From contig VWZX01007454.1 in assembly GCA_013399015.1 (NCBI GenBank), positions 992,001 to 1,056,000 on the forward strand: a DNA stretch of 64,000 nt, written 5' to 3'. Positions 23,291-36,008 of the stretch are shown piece by piece. The position numbers and the translations under genes were made by a program. A model generated the notes under the pieces. That model saw only the letters and a list, made by a program, of their open reading frames with translations, was not told the DNA's origin and did no database searches. Within the stretch, counting starts at the first letter, position 1; each line of letters starts with the position of its first letter. This stretch comes from Galbula dea (lineage: Eukaryota; Chordata; Aves; Piciformes; Galbulidae).

Positions 23291-26200
23291 AAATATTATA
23301 TTATTGAGACTCACAGCATTTAAGTGGTTTCTGTTCAGCATATCACTATTTTTCTTCTCTGCCAGTATCTGATTGCCATAATTTTGAATAATCTGCTTGT
23401 CTTTCAAAAAAAAAATTGGAAAGGATATTCATCTCAGGCATAGCACAGGGTTCCGTCATTGGAGATGCATTAGCCTTTTGTTAGGTATTTCTTTACATCC
23501 TATTTATTCAGAAGTATCTAAGTAATTAATCGCTAGCAGGATAGTTATGCAGCTGAAAAGAACAGTATATGTTTCTCAGCTGCCAATGTCTGAAGAATAG
23601 AAAAAATACAGGGAAAATCCTATGAATAACTTTCTATTTCTAAATACACAATGCATGGGTTTGTTTTATTTTAAAATTCTGTAGGCTGGGGCCACACATT
23701 AAACACGTATTAGTAGAATGCATTAAAAATCTGTTGCTGAGGATGGATTCTCTATCGACATCCCTATAGCATTCTCCTTTGAAATGGCAGGGGTGACCTC
23801 TGAATTGGGACTCTAGAGGACTCTCAAATTAAGTACTTTGAATATGGTGCCATTATGAGGCTTGATCTAATGTTGATGGGAGTTTTCCATCAGCAAAAAC
23901 TGCAATATTGAGCACACAGAGAATATAAGAATCTACAGTCTCTTATGGCATTACAAATTTTGGGTTGCTTCAATGTTCCCTTTCATACACTATTATTACA
24001 TTTATGTATTTGTTTATTTTATATTTACTGACTATAGACACACTTATTTTAGAGCTATTTATTTTAAAGTCTGAAGAATGGATCATGAATCTAGAGTAGT
24101 ACAGCAAAAAAATGATCCCTGATCTCCAGATCAAGGCCAGCCTTCATTTAGCAAGAGTTAAGTTAGCAAGTAAATCAATACATAGTAGCCCAGTGATATA
24201 TCTGGTGATTTACGTACTCATTGACTGAGAAGTAATTGAGTGGGTTAGAGTACATGTGAAAATGCTTCTATAGTATTAGCAAAGGTTCTATTTAAGTTTT
24301 ATTTTCAAACATGAATGTATGGAAGTTCTCTCTACCAGAATGGAAACATTTACTGCATAAGAAGAAATATATGAAGGTGGCTGTCCTACTCAAATTGTAA
24401 AAGAGTAGTTATAGGCATACCCTACTTCCAAGTAGTTTGAAAAATGGACAAATATATCTTCTGTAGAAATTTGTTAATGTTGGGGAAAAAAGTGACATAC
24501 TATCCACAATTGTAAGTTACAGAATTAAGGTATGAACAAAGTTCCTGCTGTAAATTTTTACCAAATTTTTACCAAACACTGAACCAAAGGTTACAGCTGG
24601 TTCCTGCTTAATAAAGTCATTTAAAGTCATAAAGTCATTGGTTCTTCTCTGCCATAAGAATTCAGACATATCTACATGTTTAATAAATTAATATATATTA
24701 ACTGTGACCACGGTAATGTTCATCATACCTACTCAGCCTGTAGCAAATATGAGATGGATATGAGATGAAACCTATTAGCTATAAAAACAGTGAAAGAAAA
24801 CCATATGCAGTTGTTATAGCTAACATTTTGATTTTTATGCATGCTGTTCTCTGGCAAACAGGAGGGAGGCACTCACATCTATCTTAGTTAAATACTTGTC
24901 ATAGTCTCAGAGTGCATCATTCTCCTTAAGAATTGTTATTTGAAGCACAGTTGCTTAAAACCCTTTTATGAACCTTTGTCACATTTGAGACACTCAGAAA
25001 GCTCTGTATTTTGAGCAGTTCCAGTAAGGCCTACATTCTGTATGCCCTGCTAGGCTGATATGCTGATAGGCTACTTAGCTCTGATTACTTATTCTTTCAC
25101 TAAAAGTGTCTTATCTTGCTTACTTCAAAAACCAAGAAAACTCCAATGACCCCAAGATGATAATTTTAATGATATTATTTTTTTTTTACATAAAAGTCAT
25201 GTCTGTAAATGAAAGATTTTATGCCATGTTCCAAAGATGTGTGTTACAAAATACATGTAGGCTTCTGGTAATGTGAGGTGCTATGGTATCTTTAAAATGC
25301 TTCAACTGCTGTCTGGGGAAAAAAAAAATTATATATATACATATAAATACAAAGTCAATTATGGAAGTGCACACTTATGTTTAAGACATTCAAAATAATT
25401 AAATGTGTTCAGGAAAAAAAGGAATCAATTTGTAACTGCTATGGTTCAAAATTTAAAATCAAATACCTACTGCTCTAGTACCTGCATTATTTTATTACTG
25501 TTCAGTATGCCTTAGTTTTGAATGTATCAGGTAGAAGCTATCTTTAAGTCTGCTGTTGCTGCTCTACTTCATTAGAGTATTTAATTGACTAGAATGTGAC
25601 CTTAGTTCACTGTTTCAGTGGAGAAATAATGCAGTATCTTAAACAATTGAACAAGCAATAGCCACATACATATTTATGTTCTATAGTCTATTGACAAACA
25701 GGATTACGTTACATTACGCATTTTCTGCAGCACTCCCAAAATAAAAATAGGGCATCCTCTGCCAAGTATATCAAGACCTTGAAAAAAGCCCATCTCTCAT
25801 CAAAAATTAATACAGGAATTGTCCTTTTCTTCAGTCTATGTTAGACAAGAACAGAAGTAATTTTACAATGTCTATTGCAGAGGCAAATGGGTAAGCACAT
25901 GAAGCCTACTTGCTGACTACTACTAGGCAGCATCTTAAACAATCTTTTCCTCATTCACAGCAAGGAATTCTGAAATAGATCTTTGCCAATGAGCCAATGG
26001 AAGAGTCAGACTACCAGTCTTAGTAGTGGATGATGTTTTGGTTTTAATTTCTATACTCAGCTGTGTCCCAAAAGGCTGGTTTTGCTTGTGAACAAAATGA
26101 TTTGGTATCTGCACTCTGATGCCCAAGGGCACATGGCACAGCGCAGTATGTGTCTGCAGACTTGAAGTATCATCTCAAAAACCAAAGTAGCATAATCCAC

Positions 26201-27400
26201 ACTGCCTCTTGGTAACATTTTCTGAATTATTCAGTCCTCTGAAGTGTGCCTGAATGCAGTCTGGAAAAGATGCAACTCTGACCAAGGCAAAATCAAACTA
26301 GGGAGTGTTTGAGCCTGTGCTCCAAGTCTGCTAAGTTTGATAGCACCATGGTAGCCAATCTGAACTTATTAGATTCACATACACACAGCTCACATCTTGC
26401 AAAGAGATTCACAGAGGAAAAACTTTTCAAATTTATAGTAAGTTCAGAAACTTTCTGAGGACTACTCCATATGTGTTATGTACAAGGAAAGTGAATGTAG
26501 GTGCAAATAACAATCTATTTGTCTTTCTTTTCTGTGTAGTGCATAGCTATACACCAAAAAAGGGGAAAAAACACCTTTCTGTGTATTGAGAGGTCATGAT
26601 ACATGGTTTCAAACTTGCTGATTTCAGTCTTTCTGAGTGCTGTTACATAGTAAATGGTAGCTAACTGCTAACTGCTTTACTTAGGATAGATTCCAGGAAT
26701 TAAACTGATTAAAATATTTTAAAAATCCATTAGACAGATTAGACAGCAGCTTGATCATTTACAAATGTCATCTTATGGTGTGTTCACTTTAAATAACTAT
26801 ATTTTCTTTAAAACATTGGAAGACAGAGAAAGTAGTGCTTTAATGCTCACTTCAACAAGACTTTTAAAAACCTTTCTGAGAAATAGTCCTGCAATTTAAA
26901 AAAGCCTGTGACACGCAGGTAACATAGATGTCATAGATAGTTATGGTACTCTGTCTACAATCTCATGTATGAGAAAGAAGCCAAGTACCTCCAGTGATTT
27001 TAGATGTACCAATAGACTAGCATAAGACCCCTCATAAGTTTCTTTGCTATGATAGTTGTTGCATCACCATCAATTAAAATGTAGTCTTAAAGAAACTGCT
27101 TTAATCATATGCATCTTTGTATCCTGAAATGAAGAATGAAACCTACTTTCTGCCATAGCTGGTAGTTTGTGCAACCACCTGCTTGTAAACATTTAATATA
27201 GCAATTCTTAAGAAGCATCTTGAGGAGCAAGGAAACTTATGTTAACACAGAGAAAAAATTCTTTACTAACAATCTGTCCTTCAAGCTTGTTTGGGATTGC
27301 TTTGGCTAGGAGACCATCCAAAAAAGAATTGGCTATTCTGCTTGCTGTGACTATGGGAAAGATTCATAGGCTGCTTTCCAAAGAAGTCTGAGCTTCAGAG
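23291..27400. other. Unique AT-rich non-coding DNA
   Basis: No gene, RNA or mobile element recognised. Small local tandems occur: AAATTTTTACC twice (24552-24573) and TAAAGTCAT-type units three times (24612-24639). A short (AT)n lies at about 25329-25346. Open frames are 71 codons or shorter. Confidence 0.5.
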
Positions 27401-30400
27401 ACTTAGCAACATGTATTAAAGCTACAAAACCTAAGTCCTTTAAAAACATCAAGTATCTAACTTAGTCACAGTGAAGTCATTCAAAGCTTTGATGGACTTT
27501 TAGTGCAGTAAAAAGCCATGTCTTCAGTATGGTCACCTGAAAAGTATAAAGAAGCAGGCTGCATAAACCAATACAAGTAACAGGTTAATAATAAGATTTT
27601 ATATGAGAAAGCACCTGCTCTGAGAGTGCTCCTCAGCCTCACTTGTAGGATCACAATTTGTACAGAACTGTATACCACTCATTGGCTGTTCCTGTTCTGC
27701 TTAGCTGTTACAAACATGGCCCTGTATACTGCTAATGCCTCCCTCTCACAAACTTGTTTAAGTCATGAGGGATAGGGAACAGTTTGTTTCTCTTCAGCTC
27801 TGTGAGTGAAGGCTGATTCTTATTTTAGACATAACAGAAACCAAATTTTCTGTTTCCCTGTGCCTAGGCACTTGCTCTTTTCTTTTGGTATTTACTATTA
27901 TGATTACATCAGGCAAAGAAATTCTCCTCTATCTTGCCCTAGCATCTTGAAAGCATCATTTATAATTGTTTGCCTTGTGTAGCCTCAGTTGAAATAAATG
28001 GCATTTCACCTCACAGTGGGCCAAGATTTTATTCTATGAACATTAACTTAAGAAGAACTATGGCAAAAGCTGACTAAGTGTGCAAATTGAAAACATTGGG
28101 AGACTTTTGGGTGTATATTGAAGACACTTTATCTTAAACCTGAACACCAGCAATTTCCAGTGATATTGTTGTTGTTGTTATCTTCATAATTTTACTTTCC
28201 TCTGAAGAGTTACCTTGGGAATAACGTGCAAACTGAGTAAAACTGTGCAAGCTCCTGAATATGTAACCAGGACTTAGAAAACTTCCCTGTCCCTAAAATG
28301 AACTTTTGTCTAACTGTAGACTGTACAATGGATGTCAATCACATATTGTCTTACACAGTATACATGACCTTTGGTTTTCATATGCACACTTAGACCTTCA
28401 GGAATAGACACCTTAAAGTCATATTCTGAAGTACCCATGTAGGAGACCCAGAGTCAGTAGATACCCACGACCCACTGTCTCTTTCTTCTCACCCCCATTT
28501 TTATCTTTCTGCCAATAAAGTCTGCAGTCCCAGGCTAAAATCTTAGGACTTGACTACAGTTTGTCTTTGCTTATTGTCACACTCCTCAAATGAAATTACC
28601 TACTGAAATCCCAGTGCATTTCACAGAATCTTTTCACTTTGAACACACTTGTCTTTTTTTCTCTCTTTACCTATTTCCTGATCTGTCATTGAAGAAATAC
28701 AAATCAAAACTTTTGGGATTTTTTGTTTTCATTTCAATATGTTCTTTCTTGACTTCTCTGTAGTAATGTTGTCAAATAAAACTAGACATTTAGATTTTAT
28801 AAAGTGATCTTAACAGTCCAAGGTCTGCTCTGATCCTGCTGGAGAGAGCAATGTGTAGTTAAGCACTGAGGAGTACCTGAGCTGAAGTATTGCGATGGGC
28901 CATTGGCTTTGGTAGCATAACTTAGTTAAGAATTTCTCTCTGTCCCTATCCCCAGTTCTCATTCTCACCCCTGGAGTTTATTCCGAATATGGATGTTCTA
29001 GTCTGAATTAAACTAGAACTAATTCTGTTCAATGATTTTACTTTTCAACTAAGTCTCTTCTAAGTAACTTCTGAAGTCAACAACATGTTTTCACAGTGTC
29101 TGCTTCTAGTAATGATAAGACTTGGTAACTGTAGGACCAAGGATTGATATGTTCATTATTGGGCTTGTATATACTTGTATGTATTTCATTTTATTATTAT
29201 TATTTTCATGAAAGTAGTTTTAATTTTCTTTTCCAATCCAGAATTCTCTCTCCCTTATTACCTTCCTGTTCCCCATGAGGAGAGGAAGGGAGGAGAAGTT
29301 AACAGAGAGTGTCTTTCACTCATTAACTGGCCAGATCAGTCCTAACATGTGATAATGGAATATCAGGTCTTCCTTGGTCTACAGTGTAAGAATGTAGAGA
29401 TAAAATATTGAGATGGGAAATAGGATAGAATGAATTACTAAAAAAATCCAGATGAACTTATAAATCTGCAAACTTGGACAATATTTCTGTACACATGATA
29501 CACTAAGTGCTTCACAAGTTGGAACTCAAAACATAACAAGGATTTCAGAGAAAGTCCTAGGCAATTATATTACAGGCTTCTGTTACTCTGTGTGCATTTT
29601 GGTCTAGGCTAGAGATGAGGATAGTGAGAGAAACATACTGGAATTAAATTTGAATGGAAGACCTAGTCACTTGATTGGTCAGAGATATTGTCTTTCTCTT
29701 TTATGTTTTTGTACAAACAAGTATTCTAGATTTAGTTATTTATTTTCTAGTGAGAATGTTCAGAACATCACATTTCTTTGTGTTAATAAAAGTGGGGTAT
29801 ATGACATCTCATTGCTGTGTTTGCCTTAATAATCACCCACTATGTGAGTGTATTGCATGTGTCTTCTCAGTGCCACAGCACTTCATTAACTTCTAACTTC
29901 ATTATAGACTAGGTTAAAAAGAAAGACAAGCTACAAAGACAGCATCTTTATTCAAATGTGTGACCTTCATGCTTTCTGATTTATTACCATAATATAGTAT
30001 AAGGCAATATCACAAACATATTTATCAAATACATCTTTCCAGCAACTTGTGATAAGAATAAAAAAATTGAATGCATATCTTTCATATAAAACCTCTGATA
30101 CCAAAGCATTAGTTTTTATATAACACTGATAAAGGTACAATGGATTTTGTTATGCCAGAGCAACAACTTCTCCCTAAATATCATTGATGTTAACCCTTTT
30201 GCCCTCTCAGTTTGCTAACAGTCATTTTTTACTTAAAGAATTTTAGATGTTAAATTCTGCTGGTTTTGGGCTGGTCTTCCAATGATGAATATAATGGGTT
30301 GTTTACCTTCCTCTGTAATAATGTAAAGATACAATGTTGCAATGTATGTTTATTTTCCTGAATGCTAATTAACTAAATGTATTTATATGATTACCATGGC

Positions 30401-31790
30401 TTTTCATTAATGGAGAAATTTCTCATCTTCTTATACACAATATTTACAATGATTTGTTACAATTAAAACTCTTAATTATAAAAGCTGGCAAAAGCAGTAT
30501 TTTAAAGTCATGTTTCTGTTGGAAAGTCAATCAAAGAAAGTATATGGAAAAACGTCTAGTAACATCATACTAAATTTGAGTCAACATAAGAATAGTAACT
30601 CAGTATTTTTTTATGTTGCTCTAGTAATTTGATTTTATTATATTGTCATCAATCCATTTCCTACTTAGTATCTGACATTTCAGAATTGTATTTCTTGTAA
30701 GCTATCAGCATACTAACAAAATATTTTCTGCTCTGCAAATGACAGTTTCCACCTTACAGTGGATGTATCTCAATTACTAATTGCTATTGAGACCTTTACA
30801 TGCTAAGCCACAGACCTATCAGACTTCACCCTGCTTCTTCTATATTTATAAATAATGTTTGGCATATTTCTGACATCAGTTTCTCATTTGCAGTGTAAAC
30901 TAATAATGTAAGATGGAATGGAAAGACACAGAGATAATCCTCAGTGACCCTTGGGGTCACCCTGTGCTTTGCTATAAAGATGAAAAGAAATGAGCTGCAG
31001 CTCAGCCCTTTAAATTAACAGCAAAAGATATCAAATCCTTAAACCATTTAACAACTTAATTTGACTTGGTTTTGTTTTTCTTTTATTTCTTATGGGAGAA
31101 GGAAATGGGAAAGCATGATTAGAGTGGGGTTCCAATTCTACCAGTCTTTGAACTAACATTTGGAAGCATAGGCTCACTTAATATTTAAATCATTTTACTA
31201 CATATTCAGCAAGTTTACATATACTACAATATGTCAATAGAAACATTCTCTAATAAATGTGATCCATGCTACTGTTTAACTCTAGATAAGACATTATTCA
31301 GAATGGTCCTTATATTAATATTGCTAATGGCTTCAATCTTTTAGATTCTTCTGCTTTTCCTATTGCCTCTTAAAAGCAACTAATGAAACACCCTGTGATT
31401 CTACCACAGGAAATTGTTATTTTATTGGAAGATACTTTTCAGTCTTTTCATTGTTTTCAGCTTTTTCACTGAGTCTTGGTTATGGTTTAAGGAGCTAAAA
31501 GTGTGGTTCTTTCTCCTTCCATTAGATATTTTTATTATTGTTACAATGGGTTACTACTATGAAGATGATAATTGAAATTGCTCTATTTCTTCAATTTGTA
31601 TATGCAGTAGAAACATATTTTTGGATCCAACATAATCATTATTACACAGCATTAGATTATTATGTCACCAGTTTAGAACTGCTTTTGACTTCATTATAAA
31701 ACTTGACAGGAAAATAAGATGAATTGCATGGCTACCAGCTGAGCTAAAGTTTAAATTACTTTTATGCATCCTACAGAATAAAGCTTCCTT
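27401..31790. other. Unique AT-rich non-coding DNA
   Basis: No gene, RNA or mobile element recognised. The best open frame (29675-29896, plus, 73 codons) has no domain I know. A short GTT repeat lies at about 28168-28180. Otherwise plain sequence. Confidence 0.5.
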
Positions 31791-31803
31791 CCCTCCCAGA
31801 TTT

Positions 31804-31830
31804 AAAAAAAAGGGGGAGGGGGGAGGGGAA
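31804..31830 (+). repeat. A-run followed by G5AG6AG4
   Basis: A purine tract whose G runs (5, 6 and 4, separated by single A) could form a G-quadruplex on the plus strand if the six-G run is split. It sits at the edge of a candidate regulatory block. Confidence 0.6.
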
Positions 31831-32075
31831 ACAAACACACCGACATCTGATCTAACAATAATGTGAACAGCGTTAAAAGTCATTAAAATAAGATGTACTT
31901 TGCATCTAATAGGAGATGTTGCAGTGGTTTCCAGCACGAAAAAGAGGCAGGTTTGAATATTGATCTTTTGAAGCTCCATTAGCTATATGCTGAGTATTGC
32001 TGACATCACAGATTGATGTCTCTTTAAACTGTGTCTCAGACTGAATCACTTGGGGAAACCAGCTATTGACTTTGG
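31831..32075. promoter_or_regulatory. Candidate conserved non-coding element
   Basis: Complex sequence with retained CpGs (near 31841, 31870 and 31938), TTAAAAGTCATTAAAATAAG (about 31873-31892), and the run CTCCATTAGCTATATGCTGA (31975-31994), which contains homeodomain- and POU-like cores. The open frames at 31665-32088 (minus) have no recognisable domain. Enhancer function is inferred. Confidence 0.25.
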
Positions 32076-32109
32076 ATGTTTGTGCCATTCAGCCACTGGA
32101 GAATGCTCT

Positions 32110-32190
32110 TTCTGTGTTTCTCCCTCTGTCTGTCTGTTTGTCTGTGTCTCTCTTGAACACATGCACACACACACGTACACAAACACACAT
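32110..32190. repeat. Microsatellites (TGTC)n and (AC)n
   Basis: CTGTCTGTCTGTTTGTCTGTGTCT is followed within 20 bases by CACACACACACGTACACAAACACACA. Simple repeats that create a spurious open frame (32050-32250). Confidence 0.8.
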
Positions 32191-35100
32191 GCTTGTTCTT
32201 TTGTGTTAGGGACTGTCATCTTTATTTATTGTGTTAAGTTGTCGAAGTAACACTTCTTTAATACATCTGTACATTACAACACATAGATTCACAGTGAGGC
32301 AAAGCTCTTCTTACTGGTTTAAGGTATTGAGATAGTATCCAAGAAGGCCTAAAGGAATGGGCATTATCTTTTCTTTGGAAACCTTCATTTCACCTTGTAA
32401 AGTGAGGCGACCATAAATAGCCTCAAGAGGAGTGCTACAGGAATCAATAAAGACAAAGAAACCGAAGTCCTTCTGAGATGCTGGTAGTGGTGATATGTGT
32501 GTGCATGCCTGTATGTGTATGTGTACAAATGAAGAGAGCTGGTTTCTGATGAAAAGGAATGCAAATGTTAAAGGCATTGATCAGCACTCATCTCCGTTCA
32601 ACCTCATGCCCTCTGTTACGCCAATACATTGGAAACATAATTTGTATCAGCAGTTGTTTCTTTAATTAAGATCTCTCCCAAATCTTTCTCATTGATTCAT
32701 GCCATTAACTTATTGATCAGGTTGCTTATGCTGAGATAGTAGTTTTCACAGAGAGAAGGTATCTCTCTCAGTTCACAATGCTGGTTCACTACAAACATCT
32801 TCTTGGCAATTATTAGGAAAGCTGGAGCTCACACAGCTTTGGCACTACTTTGAAAGTACACAAAGGTTTTCCTTTGTGAAAGAAAAAAACCTAAGCCAAA
32901 AACCAAATGATAGTAATTTATCATCTCAGAACTTTGAAAATCTGCCTGCCACACCCCCTCCAAAAAAAAAAAACCCAACAAAAAAAGGAGTATTTAATGT
33001 TTTAAAACTGATGAATATCTACCTAGTTTAAAGACAACATGCAGTATATCCCATATACAGTGTGAATATGTTAGTGGCTTATAACCATGGACTAAATGAC
33101 AGAATTTGAATTGTAATGTGAGATATATTTAGGAATTAACTAAGAGTAACTGATGACTCATTTAATCAAATTGTTGGCAAAACATGTGATCTTGAAGGCA
33201 GAGTGAGGTTAAGTTGAAAGAGGAAAGTTCCACAAGTATTTAATTATAATTCTTCATATTTCTTCTCTTTACATGGTCCCTTTACGCTAGTTTGTCACAA
33301 ATACTGTAACAAACAGGTTTACTGGTCAGTATGTTCATAGATATAGAATTTCACGTAGATGCACAGAGTGTAAAATTAAATATTTGTAGAAATTTGATTC
33401 AGGAACTAAAAATCAAACTGTATTACCTCCATCTCCTTCGATAGTCAAGTAGTTGTGTTAAAAAAATCTCAAGTAGTTATGAATGGCTTAGGCAAAATTC
33501 ACAGATGATTTATTCAGCGAAATTATTTAGATGTAAGGGTCTTCCCCTTCTCACATGGACTTCATGATGTCTTGCTAGAACTGCAGGGAAGTGCAGTGGC
33601 TTTTATAAAGATTCTTGGGAGGTTCAACAGCTCAGAAAAAGCAAGAACAGGATAACACTGAGCTAGTACCAATAACCCTAATTACCAGATGGAACAGTCC
33701 AGAGACATATAAGGTGCACATGGCCCTCATTAAAGAGCTATGTCTATACGTAACCTTTGGGAAATGCTTTAACCTCTCCAAAATAATTTTAAGTCATAGT
33801 CAATGTAACCACAAAAGAAAAATGCTGGACTGACTGGTTTGTTGAGTTAAAGAAGCACATAGTAGCACAGTGGTGGCTGGAGTACTTCAAAAGATGTGTG
33901 GGAATTTGAAAGATATAATGACAATAACAGTGATTAAATATATTATTCACAGGAAGCATTATCAAAAAGGAGATTCAGAAGATGATGATTTTCCTTATGA
34001 ACAAATGAAATAAAATTAATATTAATATAATTAAAAAGACAATTGCTCATATATCTTAGGAAACTTGTATTTGAACTGAATTTACTCTCTGTGACAGAAT
34101 GTGACCTGGTACTCCAGTTGCTGCTTTGAAAAGAGTAGCAACTTCTTGAGGAGGGAGGTGAATTATATCCTCTAAACTCACAGGAGGCACAAGTCATTGC
34201 TGACAGGTCCTTGTAGCTTGGACATTCTCTTTCAAATCTCCTTTAGTAAAATCGTAAAATCCCGAAGAAGAGTTTAGCAGTAACAATGTTTATCTTTTTA
34301 GAGTTTGCTAGAAATACAACATAGAATGGGTGCTGTTTTGAATTAAGATCCCTATTCTTTTTTGATTTATTCAACACCACACTCCGAATTGTTCCTATTT
34401 TATATGACTCAGACAATTAGTTAGCTGTACCGTATAATTTTCTGAAAATTACATTATGACCTTCCCAGAAACAGCATTCATCTGAGGGAGGTTATGCAAA
34501 ATGGTATGCATCCTCTCAGAGGGTCAAAGAACATGTAAAAAGAGGGTGCGATAACTATATGGAAGGAAAAGTGTGACCAAGTGAGAAAATCAGGCATATA
34601 GGCTAAAACTGACCTTGTGTGGCTTTAAATAAGATGTTGTATTGCTACAGGATATGGCTCTCACAAGTAATGTGCTCTTCCTTGAGATTTTCCACAGCAG
34701 CCATACCCAACCACATGAATAGTCACATAGCTATATGAGTAAAACAGGCAAAAATATGCCCTGTATTTCTCAAAACACTGATTTCCCTTTAAAATATATA
34801 TATATTTACTTGGAGATCCCTATCCTGCCAATAATAGATCTGTTTCTACCACCTTCTCTGTCCGGAATCACCAATAACCAAAACCAGGCTTGAATATCTG
34901 AGCCTTTGAGGCTTAGAAATCAAAAGATGTCTGGAAGTTGTATTGATTGTGTCTTTTACAGCTTCCGTGGGGATGGGAAGCCATTCCATCTCTCACTGCT
35001 CTTCTAACTCTGTTTCTAGCAATTGCAACTTTGTAGCTGGGAGCTAGCAAGTAATGCAATGGGAAGTGCGTTGGAGAAACCACAGAGCACATAACAGTTG

Positions 35101-35273
35101 GTATCTGTCCGCTTTTTGGCCACCTGATGAAAGAATGGGTGAGAGCATAGCTAAAAATCCAAACAATTTCAAAAACATGGTTGGTCAATGAAATCCATGG
35201 CATCTGATATATCTGGTCTAAGACAGACAGAATTTATGGTGCACTTTTTTGCAACAGAAAAAAACCCACTTGT
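32191..35273. other. Unique non-coding DNA
   Basis: No gene is recognised. It contains an A12 tract followed by CCCAACA7 (32962-32987) and an (AT)n at 34795-34806. The 96-codon open frame (34913-35203, minus) and the 88-codon one (32311-32577, minus) show no known motif. Confidence 0.45.
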
Positions 35274-35278
35274 AACCT
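35274..35278. repeat. Target-site duplication (left), AACCT
   Basis: Five bases identical to 35956-35960, directly abutting the TGT..ACA ends of the solo LTR. Confidence 0.75.
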
Positions 35279-35377
35279 TGTCGCAGTCCAGTTAATAGAC
35301 ACAGGGTAGATCCAAAATCTTTCCCCAAGGGCGAAATTAAGACACAAACTAGGTCAGATGCCATAAATCACTTAGGG

Positions 35378-35383
35378 TTTATT
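35378..35383 (-). promoter_or_regulatory. LTR polyadenylation signal AATAAA
   Basis: Reads TTTATT on the plus strand, i.e. AATAAA in the direction of LTR transcription, positioned near the expected R/U5 boundary. Confidence 0.65.
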
Positions 35384-35647
35384 GAAATTAGAGAGTAAGA
35401 GCAATCGAAGAGTAAGACGGAGGAAAAGAGAGGGAAATTAAGCAGAGAGGTAGGATAGAGGGCAAGAGGGCATAGTTACACCACCACCATGGATCAGGTC
35501 CAGCGACCTTTCAAGGGTCCGGAGTCCTACTCCTTCCATGGCAGTGGGTGATCACACACGTTCTCTCTCATACACACACCACAACTCACCACTCACAGCT
35601 CAACTCACAACACACAACTCACACCTTGGAAGGCTTTTTCTTCAGTT

Positions 35648-35654
35648 TTTTATA
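35648..35654 (-). promoter_or_regulatory. LTR TATA box
   Basis: TATAAAA on the minus strand (CCTATAAAAAACTG context). The homologous position in the second LTR (56470-56476) also carries TATAAAA, which supports it as the core promoter of the family. Confidence 0.7.
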
Positions 35655-35955
35655 GGAAATGGTACAGGACACAGTCCTACTGATCTTTAAGATAAACAGA
35701 ATATACCCCAATTTTCTCCAGACTTTTCTCATGAATAAATTCCATACACCTGGGCCTTATCTCAGGGTTTTAATTAGGCCTCATTGTCCTGCAGTGCAGT
35801 TTCCTAGTCTCTGGCTCAGGGAAGGTTTGGCATTGTCTTCTCCAATGATGCTAATCAATGATCAATCAAGCTTTGAGACATTAACATGCAGTGTCCGCAC
35901 AGCTGGGAAATCAGTTTGCCTTAGATAAAACAGAGGTTTCAAACAGTCTCTTACA

Positions 35956-35960
35956 AACCT
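35956..35960. repeat. Target-site duplication (right), AACCT
   Basis: Matches 35274-35278 exactly; marks the far edge of the solo LTR. Confidence 0.75.
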
Positions 35961-35970
35961 TCTGTACCTT

Positions 35971-36008
35971 TAAAAGAACATACCTCAGGTAAAAGTACAT
36001 ACCTCAGG
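35971..36008 (+). repeat. 19-bp tandem repeat, two copies
   Basis: TAAAAGAACATACCTCAGG (35971-35989) is followed directly by TAAAAGTACATACCTCAGG (35990-36008), with one difference. It lies 10 bases outside the solo LTR's target-site duplication and is probably an independent slippage duplication. Confidence 0.85.

Larger units (their letters stand above)
35279..35955 (-). mobile_element. Solo LTR of an endogenous retrovirus, copy 1
   Basis: A 677-bp long terminal repeat, transcription direction minus. It begins with TGTCGCAGTC and ends with CTCTTACA on the plus strand, giving the canonical TG..CA ends on both strands, and is bracketed by the 5-bp duplication AACCT. On the minus strand the U3 part is followed by a TATAAAA box (35648-35654) and then an AATAAA polyadenylation signal (35378-35383) about 270 bases downstream, as in a U3-R-U5 layout. 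A CA-rich stretch (about 35553-35625) lies just after the TATA box. It is homologous to the copy at 56.2-56.8 kb. No gag, pol or env sequence borders it, so it is a solo LTR left by recombination between the two LTRs of a former provirus. A 5-bp duplication is usual for ERVL-type (class III) elements, but I cannot name the family. Confidence 0.85.

Noticed and set aside
34913..35203. 96-codon minus-strand frame next to the solo LTR, possible retroviral gene remnant
   Set aside because: No retroviral motif is visible, and matching target duplications at the LTR ends show there is no adjoining internal retroviral region.
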